Assembly (NCBI GenBank): GCA_947172415.1
Contig: OX359202.1
Span: 4,760,899 to 4,824,898, forward strand
Origin: Chondrosia reniformis
Taxonomy: Eukaryota > Porifera > Demospongiae > Chondrillida > Chondrillidae
Direction: 5' to 3'
Length of the DNA stretch: 64,000 bases
Shown here piece after piece: positions 35,454 to 47,866 of this stretch. Position 1 is the stretch's first letter. Each line of letters opens with the position of its first letter. Made by a program: the position numbers and the translations under genes. The notes beneath the pieces are model-generated. The model searched no databases and was not told the origin of the DNA. It saw nothing but the letters and a program-made list of their open reading frames with translations.

Positions 35454-38400
35454 TCAATGTCTCCTATAACTTGGATGTTGTGTGTGGTGAGAGGAAGAGC
35501 TTCTATGTGAATATTGATTGGGAAAAGTATTTTTGAGAGCTTGGGCAGTTCCAGTGCTAGACATATAACTTTTTTGAAGATGTGTTACCACACCCACTTG
35601 GGGTGGATTGGCACTGGATAATTGTATTGGATTGTACTGTGCTGTATCTTGGAGAGTGGGCCCCAGTCTTGATATATCAGTAACTGTTGCTGAAGGATTT
35701 CCAGGCAGAGCAATATTTGCAGGTATACCCACAGAATCAGCAATCATCAGAGGATGATTTGGTAAGGAGATCTGTTTGTTATACTGTGGGGCAAGCTGGA
35801 GAGTTAAGGCAGAATCTAGCTGGGTTGGGATCTGAAGAGGGAAGGAGTGTGGACTAATTGGTCCTTGAGTAAGTCCAGTGAGGCTTTGCTGTCTTTGCCT
35901 GGCGTAGTTGGCAGCCACCTCCATTGCACTGGGAATTTTGGTTTGCTGAGGTCCTTGTGGGGAGTTGTGGATTGATGTAGCCACGGGGAGCACTAGGGAA
36001 GGAGCCAGCGACACAGCAGACACTATACCAGCACAAAATCAAAATGTTCCATACACAGAGTTCACAAAGATACACATACACACATACACACACGTGCATA
36101 CATACAAACACACACATACACACACATTCATACACACAAACACACACATACACACACATGCATACACACAAACACACACATACACACACATGCATACACA
36201 CAAACACACACATACACACACATTCATACACACAAACACACACATACACACACATTCATACACACAAACACACACATACACACACATTCATACACACAAA
36301 CACACACATACACACACATTCATACACACAAACACACACATACACACACATGCATACACACAAACACACACATACACACACATTCATACACACAAACACA
36401 CACATACACACACATTCATACACACAAACACACACATACACACACATGCATACACACAAACACACACATACACACACATTCATACACACAAACACACACA
36501 TTCACACACATGCATACACACTTGTACTACCTAACAACTACAGATTTTCTCTTACTACATATCTAGAGCACGGAAAGAGTCAGGTCTGTTTTATACATGA
36601 ACACATGCACATACCGAAGTAAGTAACATAGAGACTCAAGATGGTTTCATCACCTTACTTCATTGTGCTACTTCAGAGGCTCTTACACACATACATGTAC
36701 ATGTAATGCATCATTGAATAAAAGCCCAAAGCATGCATACAAAATAAATGATTTCAGTCCATTTGAATATCAGAAACAGAATGTTACAAAGCATCTTGAA
36801 GAGTACTATAATAGTACTCTCTAAAGAAGAGATGGCATAAAAATGGCAGCTTTATTCACATATACACAACTATAGGGTTGCTTACCAGGGGGGTGAAGTG
36901 GAACTACTGGTGTAGGTGTGGGCGTGTCCTTGATGGAGCTGGGATCCTCATTTGTGTCAGGTGGATTTGCTGCCTCAGCTGGATGCATTTTATCCTTTGC
37001 CTCATACAAGTGCTTCAACTCCTTCCCTATATCTATTACAGTACATAAACAGTTGAGGCAAAATGATAATCAAACCACAACTGTATCATATATGCTGCAA
37101 GAGGGGAAATATCTAGTCAGAGAGAATCTAGCTTAAGAAAATAAAATTAAAAAAGAACAGTGAACACATATTATAGGCTAACATAATAGAGAATATATAT
37201 TCTATATGTCCTTGTGAATGCAGAGACTGGTAGGTCAAAATTGTAATGGTTAACAGTACATACGTGTAATAAGAAGAGATATAAACGTACAAATAAGTTA
37301 ATTTCTTAATACAAAGGCTTGAACCATTAAATTGGAGGGCAAAGTATTGCTATAGGTGTTGCAAAGCTGGTGCTATCATTAATACTTTTCATTACTAGCT
37401 TGGACACCAAAATGGGAAAACTAAAAACAGCATTAACTGATCCTTCAGCACCTCATCTAGATAAACAGCATCACATAAATTTGACATGATTCATGTAACT
37501 ATGCACAATATAAATTAAAGAATATTCCCCTGATAAGTAAGTAGGTAAGGATGCAGCACCCATTGCTCTTCAGAAAAGGACATTATTAATAACACACCAT
37601 GCTACATATACTTTACAGTAAAAGGCCTATGGGGAACTAAACCTAGTGAGAGCTTTAATTTGGATGTGGATACAAGAGTTTTCTCCTTCTACTTCTCCCT
37701 CCGCTTGGCCATGTATAGAAACTGTTACATAAGACAAAACAGAATATGCATATTCACCTTCTAAGTCATGAACATCAACTCTGTCAATAAACTGTCTCCA
37801 CCAAGACCTCTTGGTCCCACAGAGAGAAGGGATTTCAACCTTTGCTTCTTTTGCTGCCAAAAATATAAAGGCTACGGCAAGTGTCTGGGCCTCCCACATC
37901 AAGCAAAGAGTTGTACATAAACTAGAGAAAGTATTAACTAATGTATTACGTATGTACAATTAGCAGCAAGAAATATTTCCAAAAACCTGCATAGCTTTTA
38001 GAATTTATTGTATGGGGCAGTGAAACATGGTATTACTGATAGTACAGACTCCTCCTACCCGATTATTACTAAGTTACCAAGCAACCTCTCTCCACCCAAT
38101 CAGGTAACTGAGCAACCTCCATCCACTTAATCTGGTTACCAAGCAACCTCTCTCCACCCAATCAGGCTTTATACACCTCTGGATTCATACTCAAAACCAC
38201 AAATGCATACCATAATCCTAGTTATACCTGTTCACAACAAAATGTCTACAATAATAATCCTTCAGTTTGTGAAACAGACTAAGAATAATATGGAACAGAA
38301 GACATTTCATCACCAACCTGTCATTGACAAAGTTCCACGCCATTTGGACAACCTTGTTCATCTTGTTCATCTTCTCTAAACACAGACACACAGAGAAGAA

Positions 38401-40780
38401 TCATGACCAGGAAATGTTTACAGGTTCCAACAGCTACAACAAGGCTTCAATAAATCTCACCTCTATGGGACTCGTTTTCCTCTGGGTTCAGTTGCCTTCC
38501 ATTTGACCTCAACAGCTTGTTTGCTATACTGGGCACATACGTGTAAGGGTTCTCCACCATCAGATCAAACTTTATAGTCTGCAGCAAGATCCTCTCATGA
38601 ATTAGCACCTCTTCCTGGTAGTGAAACAATTAAGTGCATTATTGAACCTTTTCATTGAAATATACTATTGAAATTCTGGTCAGTCAGGGTTTCTTTAAGG
38701 GGGGGGGGGGCATTTGCTCCCCTTTGGCTTTGGCTTGCCCCCTCCTTGGATATGCTGAGAATTCTATTTTACATGTAAATCAATTCAGGCCTTTTAAAAG
38801 CTTTAATGACACAATAAATGATAACATGAAATGCACAATATTCTATACAACAATGTTACTAGGTTTTCTAGTCCATATGCCTACTATTGTTTCTTAATCA
38901 TTAGATAGTTTTTGTGGTGATTCGATTGTAATTTTGTGTGAAAACAGTCCCAAATTGCATCTAATAAAAGGTCCAATATCAAAATTTCCCAGGGGAGCAT
39001 GCCCCCAGACACCCTAGTTTTATATATGCTTTGCACGCAGATATGTACTTGCCCCCCCAATAAGCTGAAAGAAACCCTGTCAGTGATATGGAAAAGTAAG
39101 GTGATTAATTGAAATTATCTTATAGCTTCATTGATAATTGGTCCCTGTGAGTTTACTATAGAGGTTAACTATTGGCCTGAGGCCCTGTACCTATAAACCC
39201 AGCACTATGTCTTCACAACAGATACACAGAGAAGCAGAAGGGGTCTCTATCAATCAGTGGAGACAGAGGTGTGAAGGCCATCTGGATGTAGGCCTATACG
39301 TAGCATAATCACAGTATTTAATCATTAGTCAAATTATAGATAATATAATAGTATTGGTGAGTGGTTTAGGAAGACCACAGGGTCAACATGTAATATGGAT
39401 AATTAGTGGAAGGCAAACATAAGATTTCTGTCATTCTGCTAATTAACTTCTAGTAATCAACTTTATAAATATAATGTACTGCATTCGTCCAAATATGAAG
39501 GCTTGGGCCTCTATTTCTTTCCAGTAATTTTATTATTTTAAGCCCGGCCTTTACACAGTCAAATACGGTACGTACATATGTATGTATAATACCATAATTC
39601 GGGAAATTTTTGTTGTTAAAATATTTTTGTGTTTAGCCCAAACCACAAACATTTCTCGCACAAATTTTCCGCTCGTTCCTTTGTTCGTGAAGTGCGGTTG
39701 GTTCAGACCATGAAATATGTCAACACGAAAATCTTTTAACTTTTAGAGCGTCAAAGGATGCAGTTTTGTTGTCTCTTTTTGATTGTCAGAGTCATTGAAG
39801 AAGACCCTCAGGGAAAAAAACATCTGACAATCAAGAAGAAACAACAAACTGTGTCTTTAGATGCTCTAAAAGTTGAAATATGATCCTTTCAAAAAATAAG
39901 AGTTTGACGCAGTTAGAAGAAATCCTTATTCTATTAGTTACATGCACAAGCACCAGTTTGGAGGGGATGCATCGTACATACTAGTTAGTGTTTCTTTCAG
40001 AGTATTTAGCAAGGGGGGCTCCCCCTGAAAGAAACCCTGCTGGTGTGTACCTTTGGTTCTTTTCCAAATCTTTTAAATTGTTCTTCAGTCAATGTTTCTT
40101 TAATGATGGCCAATATATCCTTACACTTTTTAGGGTTCTCCTCAACCTTCCCTGCCAAGAGGAAGCAAGCTGTGGCTACAATGAAACGGTCAAATTGTTT
40201 GAAACTCTGAAACATAAAAAAGCGTTGAAAAAATACTACTCCTGTAGCTTGAGTGTCATTACGACTAACAAGGGTCAAGGCTCACAAATGTTTTTAATAT
40301 CATGCAACTTCACACAAGGGAAAATCACATTATTTCTTTCATACATACAGGTAGTATTTACATACCTACCTATTTATTAATCTACAAGGCTACATATATA
40401 CAAAAGCACATACATACATATATAATAAAGAACATGTCCTAAGTAGCGTATTCTATTTAAAGCCTCAAACGTACGCTACAGGAAATGGTGCTTTAGAATA
40501 CTCATGTCATATCTACATGGTCAAATAAGACTCAAGTTGCATTCCTTGGTTTAGCTAGTATTAGAAACATACAACACAACATATACAAACACAGTTCTAA
40601 GTCTTATACTCCCACAGAGATTAAAGGATACAGTTTCATCTCAGTACAGCAATGATATATAAGCAAAGCCCCTTCCTTTCGATATCTTGTCTCTGTTTCG
40701 TATGATATATCGTCCCTCCTTGAAGGAGTATTCTGTATGATATCCTCTTTGCTCCAATAAAAGTCAAACTGGTCCGCCAT
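35454..40780 (-). CDS. CCNK: Cyclin K
   Basis: Cyclin K activates CDK12/CDK13, which phosphorylate the RNA polymerase II tail and support expression of long DNA-repair genes in the nucleus. Seven exons on the minus strand give 484 codons: 40780-40632, 40264-40051, 38614-38461, 38375-38318, 37921-37758, 37032-36886, 36022-35454. The first cyclin box is plain: [74 protein letters not shown]. The second follows: [20 protein letters not shown] and [12 protein letters not shown]. The C-terminal 230 residues are rich in Pro, Gln and Ser, as in vertebrate cyclin K (about 580 residues). The start is 64 bp from that of UBR7. Confidence 0.92.
36058..36520. repeat. CA-rich 30-bp minisatellite
   Basis: About 15 units of 30 bp made of CACATA/CACACA words with CATTCATA or CATGCATA variants, in the last cyclin K intron. 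In the cyclin K transcript it reads UG-rich and ends about 40 nt before the 3' splice site. Confidence 0.9.
37595..37722 (+). repeat. Family A, copy 12
   Basis: About 36 bp from the 5' splice site side of cyclin K exon 5 (low edge 37758). Confidence 0.75.
38078..38167. repeat. Tandem repeat, unit about 38 bp
   Basis: Two and a half units containing CCAAGCAACCTCTCTCCACC and AATCAGG in a cyclin K intron. Confidence 0.8.
38685..39079. mobile_element. MITE with CAGGGTTTCTTT ends
   Basis: A 395-bp element in cyclin K intron 2. It begins CAGGGTTTCTTT and ends with the inverted sequence GAAAGAAACCCTG, and is flanked by a 5-bp direct repeat TCAGT. It has a poly-G run near the left end. No ORF. Confidence 0.7.
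39735..39945. mobile_element. Fold-back MITE, family B, copy 2
   Basis: Carries the loop GAAGAAGACCCTCAGGG and the arm GATCCTTTCAAAAAATAAG. The left outer arm is shortened. In cyclin K intron 2. Confidence 0.7.
39984..40042. mobile_element. Deleted relative of the CAGGGTTTCTTT MITE
   Basis: Arms GTGTTTCTTTCAG and CTGAAAGAAACCCTG around a short centre. It lies about 9 bp from the 5' splice site of cyclin K exon 2. A further fragment ends near 62413. Confidence 0.55.
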
Positions 40781-40844
40781 TTTTGTCAACTCGTTTCCGA
40801 TTTAAATTTTTAAAATCCATCATTGCGGCGCGAAAGAGAGGGAA
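40781..40844. promoter_or_regulatory. Divergent promoter region CCNK / UBR7
   Basis: 64 bp between divergent start codons. It contains a small GC-rich island (GCGGCGCG) in otherwise AT-rich sequence. Confidence 0.55.
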
Positions 40845-43800
40845 ATGGCTACTACGTATACTGAGGCAGAAGATCCAGAAGAAGGAACAGTGTTGTCAAT
40901 GCAAGAAGTGGTAGAGGAAGAGGAAAACCTCGAGGCAACGGCAAGGGCCGTACTAGGTCCTAGTGATGACAAGAACTGCACTTATCCGGAGGTACGTATG
41001 TAGAATACATAATCCCTAATAACAGGGGCTTAAAATGATCGACTCTCTTTATTGAGGATGGGGCTCCAAGGATTTGTATAAAGTGGCTAGGTTGAGCTTC
41101 AGTTTATGGTTGTAGGACTCGAGTGATTATAAGAGTAGCTTGACAGTTTCACATCACATACTGTACTATTTGTATGTACGTATGTATGTATGTAAATATA
41201 CTCTGAAAGTATGTCATTCAGGAAGGTAAGGTGTATGCATACATATCTTAGCTAAGCATGGCTGACACTCTTTGGAGAAACAGTAAAAGGTCGGCCAAGT
41301 GTCCGGAACCTTCCTCCCATACCTTATGCTTGAAACAGTCTTTTCTCTTTTTGCATTGGTCTTTCCTTGAAAAGTGTGTCTACATGAGTAGTGTGGCCAA
41401 CAAAGTTTACAGCTCATATCTCCAATGGTAATGGTAGTGAGAATAACAAAGATGGAACTATTAATAATTATAGATTTATAGCATTATTCTTTAAATTTCT
41501 CATCATCCACGGACCCAGAAGTTTCCCAACAGAAAACTTCTGGTACAAGATGTATTTGAGTACATGTTTCTTTACCAAAACTTTATTCTGCCAACCGGTG
41601 CTGTTTTTGTATTCTCAAGGGCTACATGTCTCGTCAGGCCCTCTATGCCTGTGCTACCTGTCAGGAGCAGGGCAGTGGCCCAGCTGGCGTGTGCTTGGCT
41701 TGTAGCTTAGCGTGCCATGATGGACATGACCTCTACGAACTGTACACTAAGCGAAACTTCAGATGTGATTGTGGAAACGGTACTTTTGGAGAAGACTTCA
41801 AATGTCAGCTTCAACCAGTAAGTTAAGACAATTTTACTTATACTTACAGATCATAAGATTTAAGTAAGGTATTCAGTAGTATGTATGTCACCCGATTTTA
41901 CATTACACAGGTGGTGTTGATTAATATTTAGCCTGTTAGTTATAATTACTTGATAGTTTTTATTTTTTTATTTCTAAGTGTCAATAATAAGTAGTCTTGA
42001 TTGGTGGGAGATGTGAATTAAACACAAAATACAAGGATTTAAGAGTCTTTCCTTTCATCTGCTCTACTGGTCCAGATAATCATAGCTGTTTCTGGGAATA
42101 CCACCCTTCATTACTGAGTTTGGGAGTTCTTTGAATCCTTAGAACCTTAGAGTATATGTATATATGTAGTTCCCCCGCCCTTCTTTTGGAAATGTAATCA
42201 TTTTCTTTTTCAGAGCCTGTTAAATCGTGTAAGAATATTTCAAGCTAACATAAATAATCTGTACTATGACTATAGCGGATCTACAGATTATACTATACAA
42301 GTTTTCAATGCGTACTGTCATGACTGTGAATTTTGTAAAAAAATGCATGATAAATGTTTACAAACAAGTATTTCGAGTTTAAAAAACATGTGGGGCCCCT
42401 ATGCAAACTTGAACTACTTACTGATTCTTATTAGATGTCCGGTTAACTGATTCCGGTCGACTCTTGTATGCCGTCAATTTTTCAAGGCCATATCTCGTAG
42501 AAAACGTTTTTGTGCAAGCTTTACGTTACATAGTATTAGTAAAAGTGAATTCTAAATCCTTTTCGTTGGTTCAATGTTCGACGCTAAGGAAGAGAAAACT
42601 AATTTTAAAGTAGAAAACAAAAGCCAGTCGAGCGTCCACCATTTTGTTGACAGATAAATATATTCATACAAGGTTATGAACAGGAAGCCATATGTTAACA
42701 TAATATCTGAAAACAATATAGGGGCGCCTTTGGCACCCCAAAAAGTATCAAAAAGACAGTGATCTTGAGATATATATACAGCTAACCATACAAAAGCAGC
42801 ATATACACATACTGATCATGTACACATCACTTCTGTGTTTGGGCACACCATGGTTAGCTGAAGTATATAGGGATGGTATGCCCAAACACACATTTAGTAC
42901 ATGTCACTATATTTTGATGGGATCTATATATAGCCAGTTTTGTAGCACTGCCCCCTCCTATGTATTTCAACATTCTTTTCATTTTTTTTAAATAGTTTTT
43001 ATTCTACTGAGGCTGAACTGTATACGTAGCTCACTTAAATTATGGATGAAGGGTAAATTTTGCATGCTCCTATTATATTTTTGAATGATTTGATTACTGC
43101 AACAAAGATAATGAAGTTCAAGGTGACTACTAGACTGTTAGATGTTTCTAATTACTAATGTTCCCACATTTCACTACGTTATTACTACTGTACGTAAGTT
43201 GCTGCAGAGTCTCACTTGGTACACACAACACAAGAGAGCTCTTTACGATCATCGTAAGGTGGACAGGGAATTCCAGTGCATGTTGCTTCCGCATGATGCA
43301 GTAGCACTTCATATTTGGCAGCATACAAGCCTGGTATGACATCAGGGTTCTTATCCAAACACGTGTAGGTGATTCTTCCTTTGTGATTTACATGGTTTGT
43401 CCTCTCAGCTACCAGCCAACCATCATACTCCTCAGTCCAACCAGCTGGGCAGTCATAGAGTGCTGGTATCATTAAGTGTTTTGAACGAGTACTGACTTCA
43501 CACACTGCACATGGAGCATTCTGAACATAATATCCTCTGAGGTATTGTTGGCTTCCCGAAATATGATATTCAGTACCAAATAACTCTGCTTTATTAGGAT
43601 TATCAGTGGAAGCTTCTGCATGATACTGTGGTACCTTTGGAAGACATATCACATTAGCTCCTCCTCCTGAATGAGTATGATGTGTTCCTGCTGTGTATCC
43701 ATCGTAGACTGTTTCTGTTCCAGTTACATTAGGACATCTGGTCTTTCCCCATCTTACATAAGTCACTCCTCCATTCAAACCAGATGGTCCTTGTGCACCT

Positions 43801-46800
43801 GTAGGACCTTCCTGTCCCTTCTCCCCTTTGGTTCCTGGTTGTCCATCTCTTCCCGGAGTGCCAGGTGTTCCAGGCATCCCAGCTAATCCTTGAGGACCAG
43901 GTGGACCAGTTAGACCATCACGTCCATCACGAGGAGTAGTACACGTCTGTGTTTCAGTGGACTGTCTTCTTGTTATTTTGCTGACTGCTGGCAAATTAGT
44001 AGCATCTATTTGTAGAGAGAAATGAAAAACTTGTAAAATAACTTTGATATCATACGTATATAGCTTAGATTATTCTACAAACATATGTGTATAATTATAA
44101 GAGTTTATAGACTTCCAGTAATATGTTCTCACCAGTAAGTGCCAATAACAGTAGTAGAATAGTGGATTGCATAATAGTTTTGGTTTAGCTTGCTGATCAT
44201 GAACCTCAGTTTAAAGTGCTCTTTATATACCCGTTTATGTTTGTTCAGTTTTAAGATTGTGAGGTTAATTATCCAGTTCTAAATATAGTTTGGGAACTGC
44301 ATCTATAATATATATATAAGGGCAGATATTTGTAAGGTTTGGGTGCTAGGCTAATCAGCCCTTGTCACCTCATCAGTGTGTCTTGTAATGCAAAACTTAC
44401 ACTTAGTTTAATTTGTGCTCCAAACCTTTTATGTATATACTGTATTATGTAATAGTATACATGAGAAGATTGATAATCTGACATGTATCACTTGTTATGG
44501 TATGTGTTTACTTGGAACTGAAACTGTTTTAGTATAAACATATAATGATTTTATTTCATTACAATTCTTGAAATGATATTTACTTCTGTCCTGGGGACCA
44601 CAAGTTAGTAAAAAAAGATTCACTGGTTGTATATCCGGTTAACCGTTTCCTTGATTGCCATCAATTTTAAGACCATATATCGGAGAAAACGTTTTTGCGC
44701 AAGCTTTACGTTACATACGTTGTATTAGTAAAGGTGTTTTTTTACGTAAATCCTTTTTGTCCATTCAATGTTCGATGCTAACAAGGTTACGAACAGGAAG
44801 CCATACGTTAACATAATTTCTGAAGAGAATAACATTTGAACTTATACCATTCTATATAGCCATGTCACCTTAAATAGAGTATCATTGAGAGGCCACACTA
44901 TAAGCACCAAAAACCTGTTTGCTAAAATTGCACTTTGTGTTGAGCCACATACAGCTACTGTAAGTTAGTATAGTAGGTTTCTATTGTAATGGTTTTATTA
45001 ATGCTCTAACATCATTTTAGGAAAAGGATACAGTGAATGAGAAGAACACTTACAATCATAACTTTGAGGGTCTCTACTGTATTTGTGAGAGGCCTTACCC
45101 TGATCCAGAAGACGAGGTACTTACGTGTATGTATGTATGTACGTATATGTAGTTGTATGTAGATACTGTATATATTTGTTATGTATGTATGTATATGTAC
45201 ATATGTGCAGCGCTGAAAATAATTGTCGGTCATTGGTTAATTTCTATGCAAAATTTAGAATTTAGTTGACATGGAAAATCAGTGTTACAATTGGACATTT
45301 TGTCTGAACACAAAATGGCTTTTGCTCTTTTGTTCTTGTTCGGGTAGAGTTTTAAGAATGAAGGGACACCCTTCCAAAGCACCGAGGGTGAACTGGCACA
45401 GAAGTGACCTACGTACGTACATATTACTGTACCTACAAAACATTCAAGAAGAGGTTCACAGATTTGGATGATGCAGAAGCATCAGTGTGATGCAATCTCA
45501 ATGATTGATTGATCAGCTAATGGATTTAAATTATAAGAGTCCAATCAAAATTAAGCTCATTTGGACAGTGTCAAAAAGTTATTTTCAGCACTGTACGCAT
45601 ATTTGTATGTATATTGCATATTAGGTTAATCTGATCTGTTTGTACAATGTCTGTAGGTTGAAGATGAAATGATTCAGTGCTCAGTTTGTGAGGATTGGTT
45701 CCATTCACGGGTAAGTGTCTAGAAGAAGAGAAGTAGAAGGAAAAAATTCTTATATCCTCATCCAAAGCTCTCACTAGATGTAGTTCCCTATAGGCCTTTA
45801 CTCTAAATTAGATGTAGTATGTACGTAAGAAAAACGGTGTGTTAGATTATTTGTGTACACAATCTTTCAATCACATACAGGGCTGCATGCAGAACTGGGG
45901 GCTGGAGGGAGAATAAAATGATTTTTTTTTCAAAATTAGGGGGACAATGGTGTGAGGGTGTTGAAGCAGTTTGGGGGGTTCATGTTCTCTATAGGAAATT
46001 AGCTCAGGGGGGAGGGGCAAATGCAGCCCTGACTTAAGTAGTTTTTTGTGTTGTACATTAGTTGACATTTGTTCTGCTTAGCACCTGGGGCAACCACCCC
46101 CGTTGGATTACGAGGAAATGGTGTGTGGTGACTGTATGAGGAAGCATTCCTTTCTGAGAATCTATGAGCCACAGAGTCTCGAAGAGGCTAAGTTAGGAGA
46201 TGAAGAAGGTGTACACTTCTCTACTAATGGACAAACCTGTAACAGTGATGACACTGAGAAGAGGGAAGAGACAGTTAAGGATGATCAGTCTAAGAAGGAA
46301 TATTGTGTCTTGCAAGATCTTACTAAGAAGAATGATCAGTCCTTCTGGGAGAAGTTAGGACCTGGATTTTTCTTCAATAACTGGAGAAGAAAGCTTTGTA
46401 CTTGTACTTGTTGTGAGGTAAGATACTTATTTGAATACAAAAAGTACAGACCATATAGCCAGAATATTTGACAGCTTTAAATTTGACAGGTTGGCTTCAA
46501 ACTGAATTTATTTAAAGCAGCCAGTATACGCAGCCATTGGTCAACAATATCCGCGTATACTGCGGCTCTATCTAGTTATCATAATAGCCAGCTGTAACTG
46601 CAAACGAAAATAATGATGGTTTTAAATTTATCGGTTATTCACGAGACCACCAAACCATCTAATTGAAATCCTCACCAAATGCAATTCAAAATTGAACATT
46701 TCGACCTGGAGGTCTTCTGTATATGTTGTGCAATTCACACATGACATCATTTATCTACGTAGTCATGGTAACACCTACTTACTTATCTAGTGGTTTTCCT

Positions 46801-47643
46801 CCCTAATCATTATTTCTGCTGATGAAGACCTTTGGGTCAAAATGTTTGGATAATTGATGAATAAATGTTGCAGATGCTAGTTATCATTACATATGTACGT
46901 ATACGTATAGGCTCTTTATAAATCATCAAATGTTGAGTTTTTGCTAAGTGAGGATGACAGTGTGGCTGTTTATGAAGCAAAATCCCAGGATGGTTCCAGC
47001 ACCTCATCCACCTTGGAGCAGGGACTGACAGCCCTTTCACAGAACCTCAGTCATGTCCAGCAAGTGGAGGCAATTCACCGTGAGATGCATGGGATCCATA
47101 TTTTGAAATGTTCTATTAGATACATACATACGTATAAGCCTTTCTATAGCTGTATGCACCCCAGGCAGAGTATATACTTTATGTATGCATGCTATACATG
47201 TCAAGGACTCACATCAAGAAGAAGATAAAGATTCCTAGGGTCACTGATGAAGGGTGGAATTCCCAGAAACAGCTGTCTGGCCCAGTGGAGAAGAGAAATA
47301 GGAGAAAATTCTTATATCCTCATCCAAAGCTGTCACTAGGTTTAATTCCCTATAGGCCTTAATTTTAGCATGTAAGAAAATTGTGTGTTAGATTATTCAT
47401 AAATATATATACAAAACAATGCTATGTATATACATAGTTTGTCCATCCTTTGTCATTATACTCCCTGTAGACTATAAAGACTTATCTTCTGAATTAAAGG
47501 GTTACTTGAAAAAGTTTGCTGAGAATGGACAAGTTGTCAAACGAAGAGATATTGAAGAGTTTTTTGAAGAAATGACAGAAAGAAAGAAAAGGAAAATTGA
47601 AGAAGAAGGACAAGGGATACCACCTGACTCTTGTCATTTTTAA
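40845..47643 (+). CDS. UBR7: UBR7, UBR-box and PHD-finger E3 ubiquitin ligase
   Basis: UBR7 is a nuclear protein with a UBR box and a PHD finger, described as a histone H2B ubiquitin ligase. Seven exons on the plus strand give 390 codons (human about 425): 40845-40991, 41620-41817, 45021-45116, 45657-45710, 46082-46417, 46911-47079, 47471-47643. The UBR box is in exon 2, with its zinc ligands in CATCQEQGSGPAGVCLACSL, CHDGHDLYELY and FRCDCGNG. The PHD-type finger spans exons 3-5: GLYCICERPYPDPEDE, EMIQCSVCEDWFHSRHLG and EMVCGDCM. The C-terminal part has NNWRRKLCTCTCC, the HVQQVEAI block and KGYLKKFAENGQVVKRRDIE, all in family order. Intron 2 is over 3 kb and holds the collagen gene. FANCD2 starts 223 bp downstream on the same strand. 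Confidence 0.95.
42020..42152 (+). repeat. Family A, copy 13 (diverged)
   Basis: Only the second half is clear (GCTGTTTCTGGGAATACCAC), in UBR7 intron 2. Confidence 0.55.
42391..42739. mobile_element. GGGGCGCC-bounded element, copy 2 (reverse)
   Basis: Reverse-complement relative of the element at 17278, sharing GATGTCCGGTTAACTGATTC and CAAGCTTTACGTTACATA. Ends are GGGGCCCC-like and GGGGCGCC. Confidence 0.6.
42818..42907. repeat. Long imperfect palindrome
   Basis: TGTGTTTGGGCACACC (about 42834) and GGTATGCCCAAACACA (about 42875) pair, with outer pairing between CATGTACACATCAC-like and GTACATG sequences. It may be a tiny fold-back element. It lies about 300 bp downstream of the collagen gene. 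Confidence 0.5.
43212..44172 (-). CDS. Short-chain collagen, sponge C4 type
   Basis: Two exons on the minus strand (44172-44133 and 44005-43212) give 277 codons. The N-terminus MQSTILLLLLALT is a signal peptide. Residues 41-91 form 17 uninterrupted Gly-X-Y triplets, beginning GRDGLTGPPGPQG. The C-terminal domain starts VTYVRWGKTRCP and contains THSGGGANVICLP, the CAVC pair, DCPAGWTEEYDGWL and CLDKNPDVIPG. This non-collagenous domain is the hallmark of short-chain collagen C4 of freshwater sponges (spongin-related extracellular matrix). The gene lies wholly inside UBR7 intron 2 on the opposite strand. Conserved cysteines probably stabilise the head domain. Confidence 0.9.
44628..44826. mobile_element. 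GGGGCGCC-bounded element, copy 3 (partial, reverse)
   Basis: Shares ATATCCGGTTAACCG, CGCAAGCTTTACGTTACATA and GGAAGCCATACGTTAACATA with the other two copies, but lacks both GC-rich ends. Confidence 0.6.
45718..45862 (-). repeat. Family A, copy 14
   Basis: Begins about 8 bp after the 5' splice site of UBR7 exon 4. Confidence 0.8.
47205..47405 (-). repeat. Family A, copy 15
   Basis: Makes up about half of the 391-bp UBR7 intron 6 and ends about 66 bp before exon 7. Confidence 0.8.
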
Positions 47644-47866
47644 ATCATTACTATTGTGGTTAGATTGTTTTAACTTAAGAATCGCTTATTTTCCTTTCTT
47701 TGCGTGTATACTGCGGAGTTCTATGCGCACACATTATAATCACTATATGAATGCATAAACTAAGCTACGTGATTGCTATATGTTTGGAATGTAGTTGTAT
47801 TACACTCTTGTGTTATCAGCCATTTTCTTGAAACGCGCGCTGATTTTTGCAGATCAAAGCTGCAAA

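Noticed and set aside
35965-36622. ORFs of His/Thr or Cys/Val repeats on both strands
   Set aside because: Generated by the CA-rich 30-bp minisatellite in a cyclin K intron.
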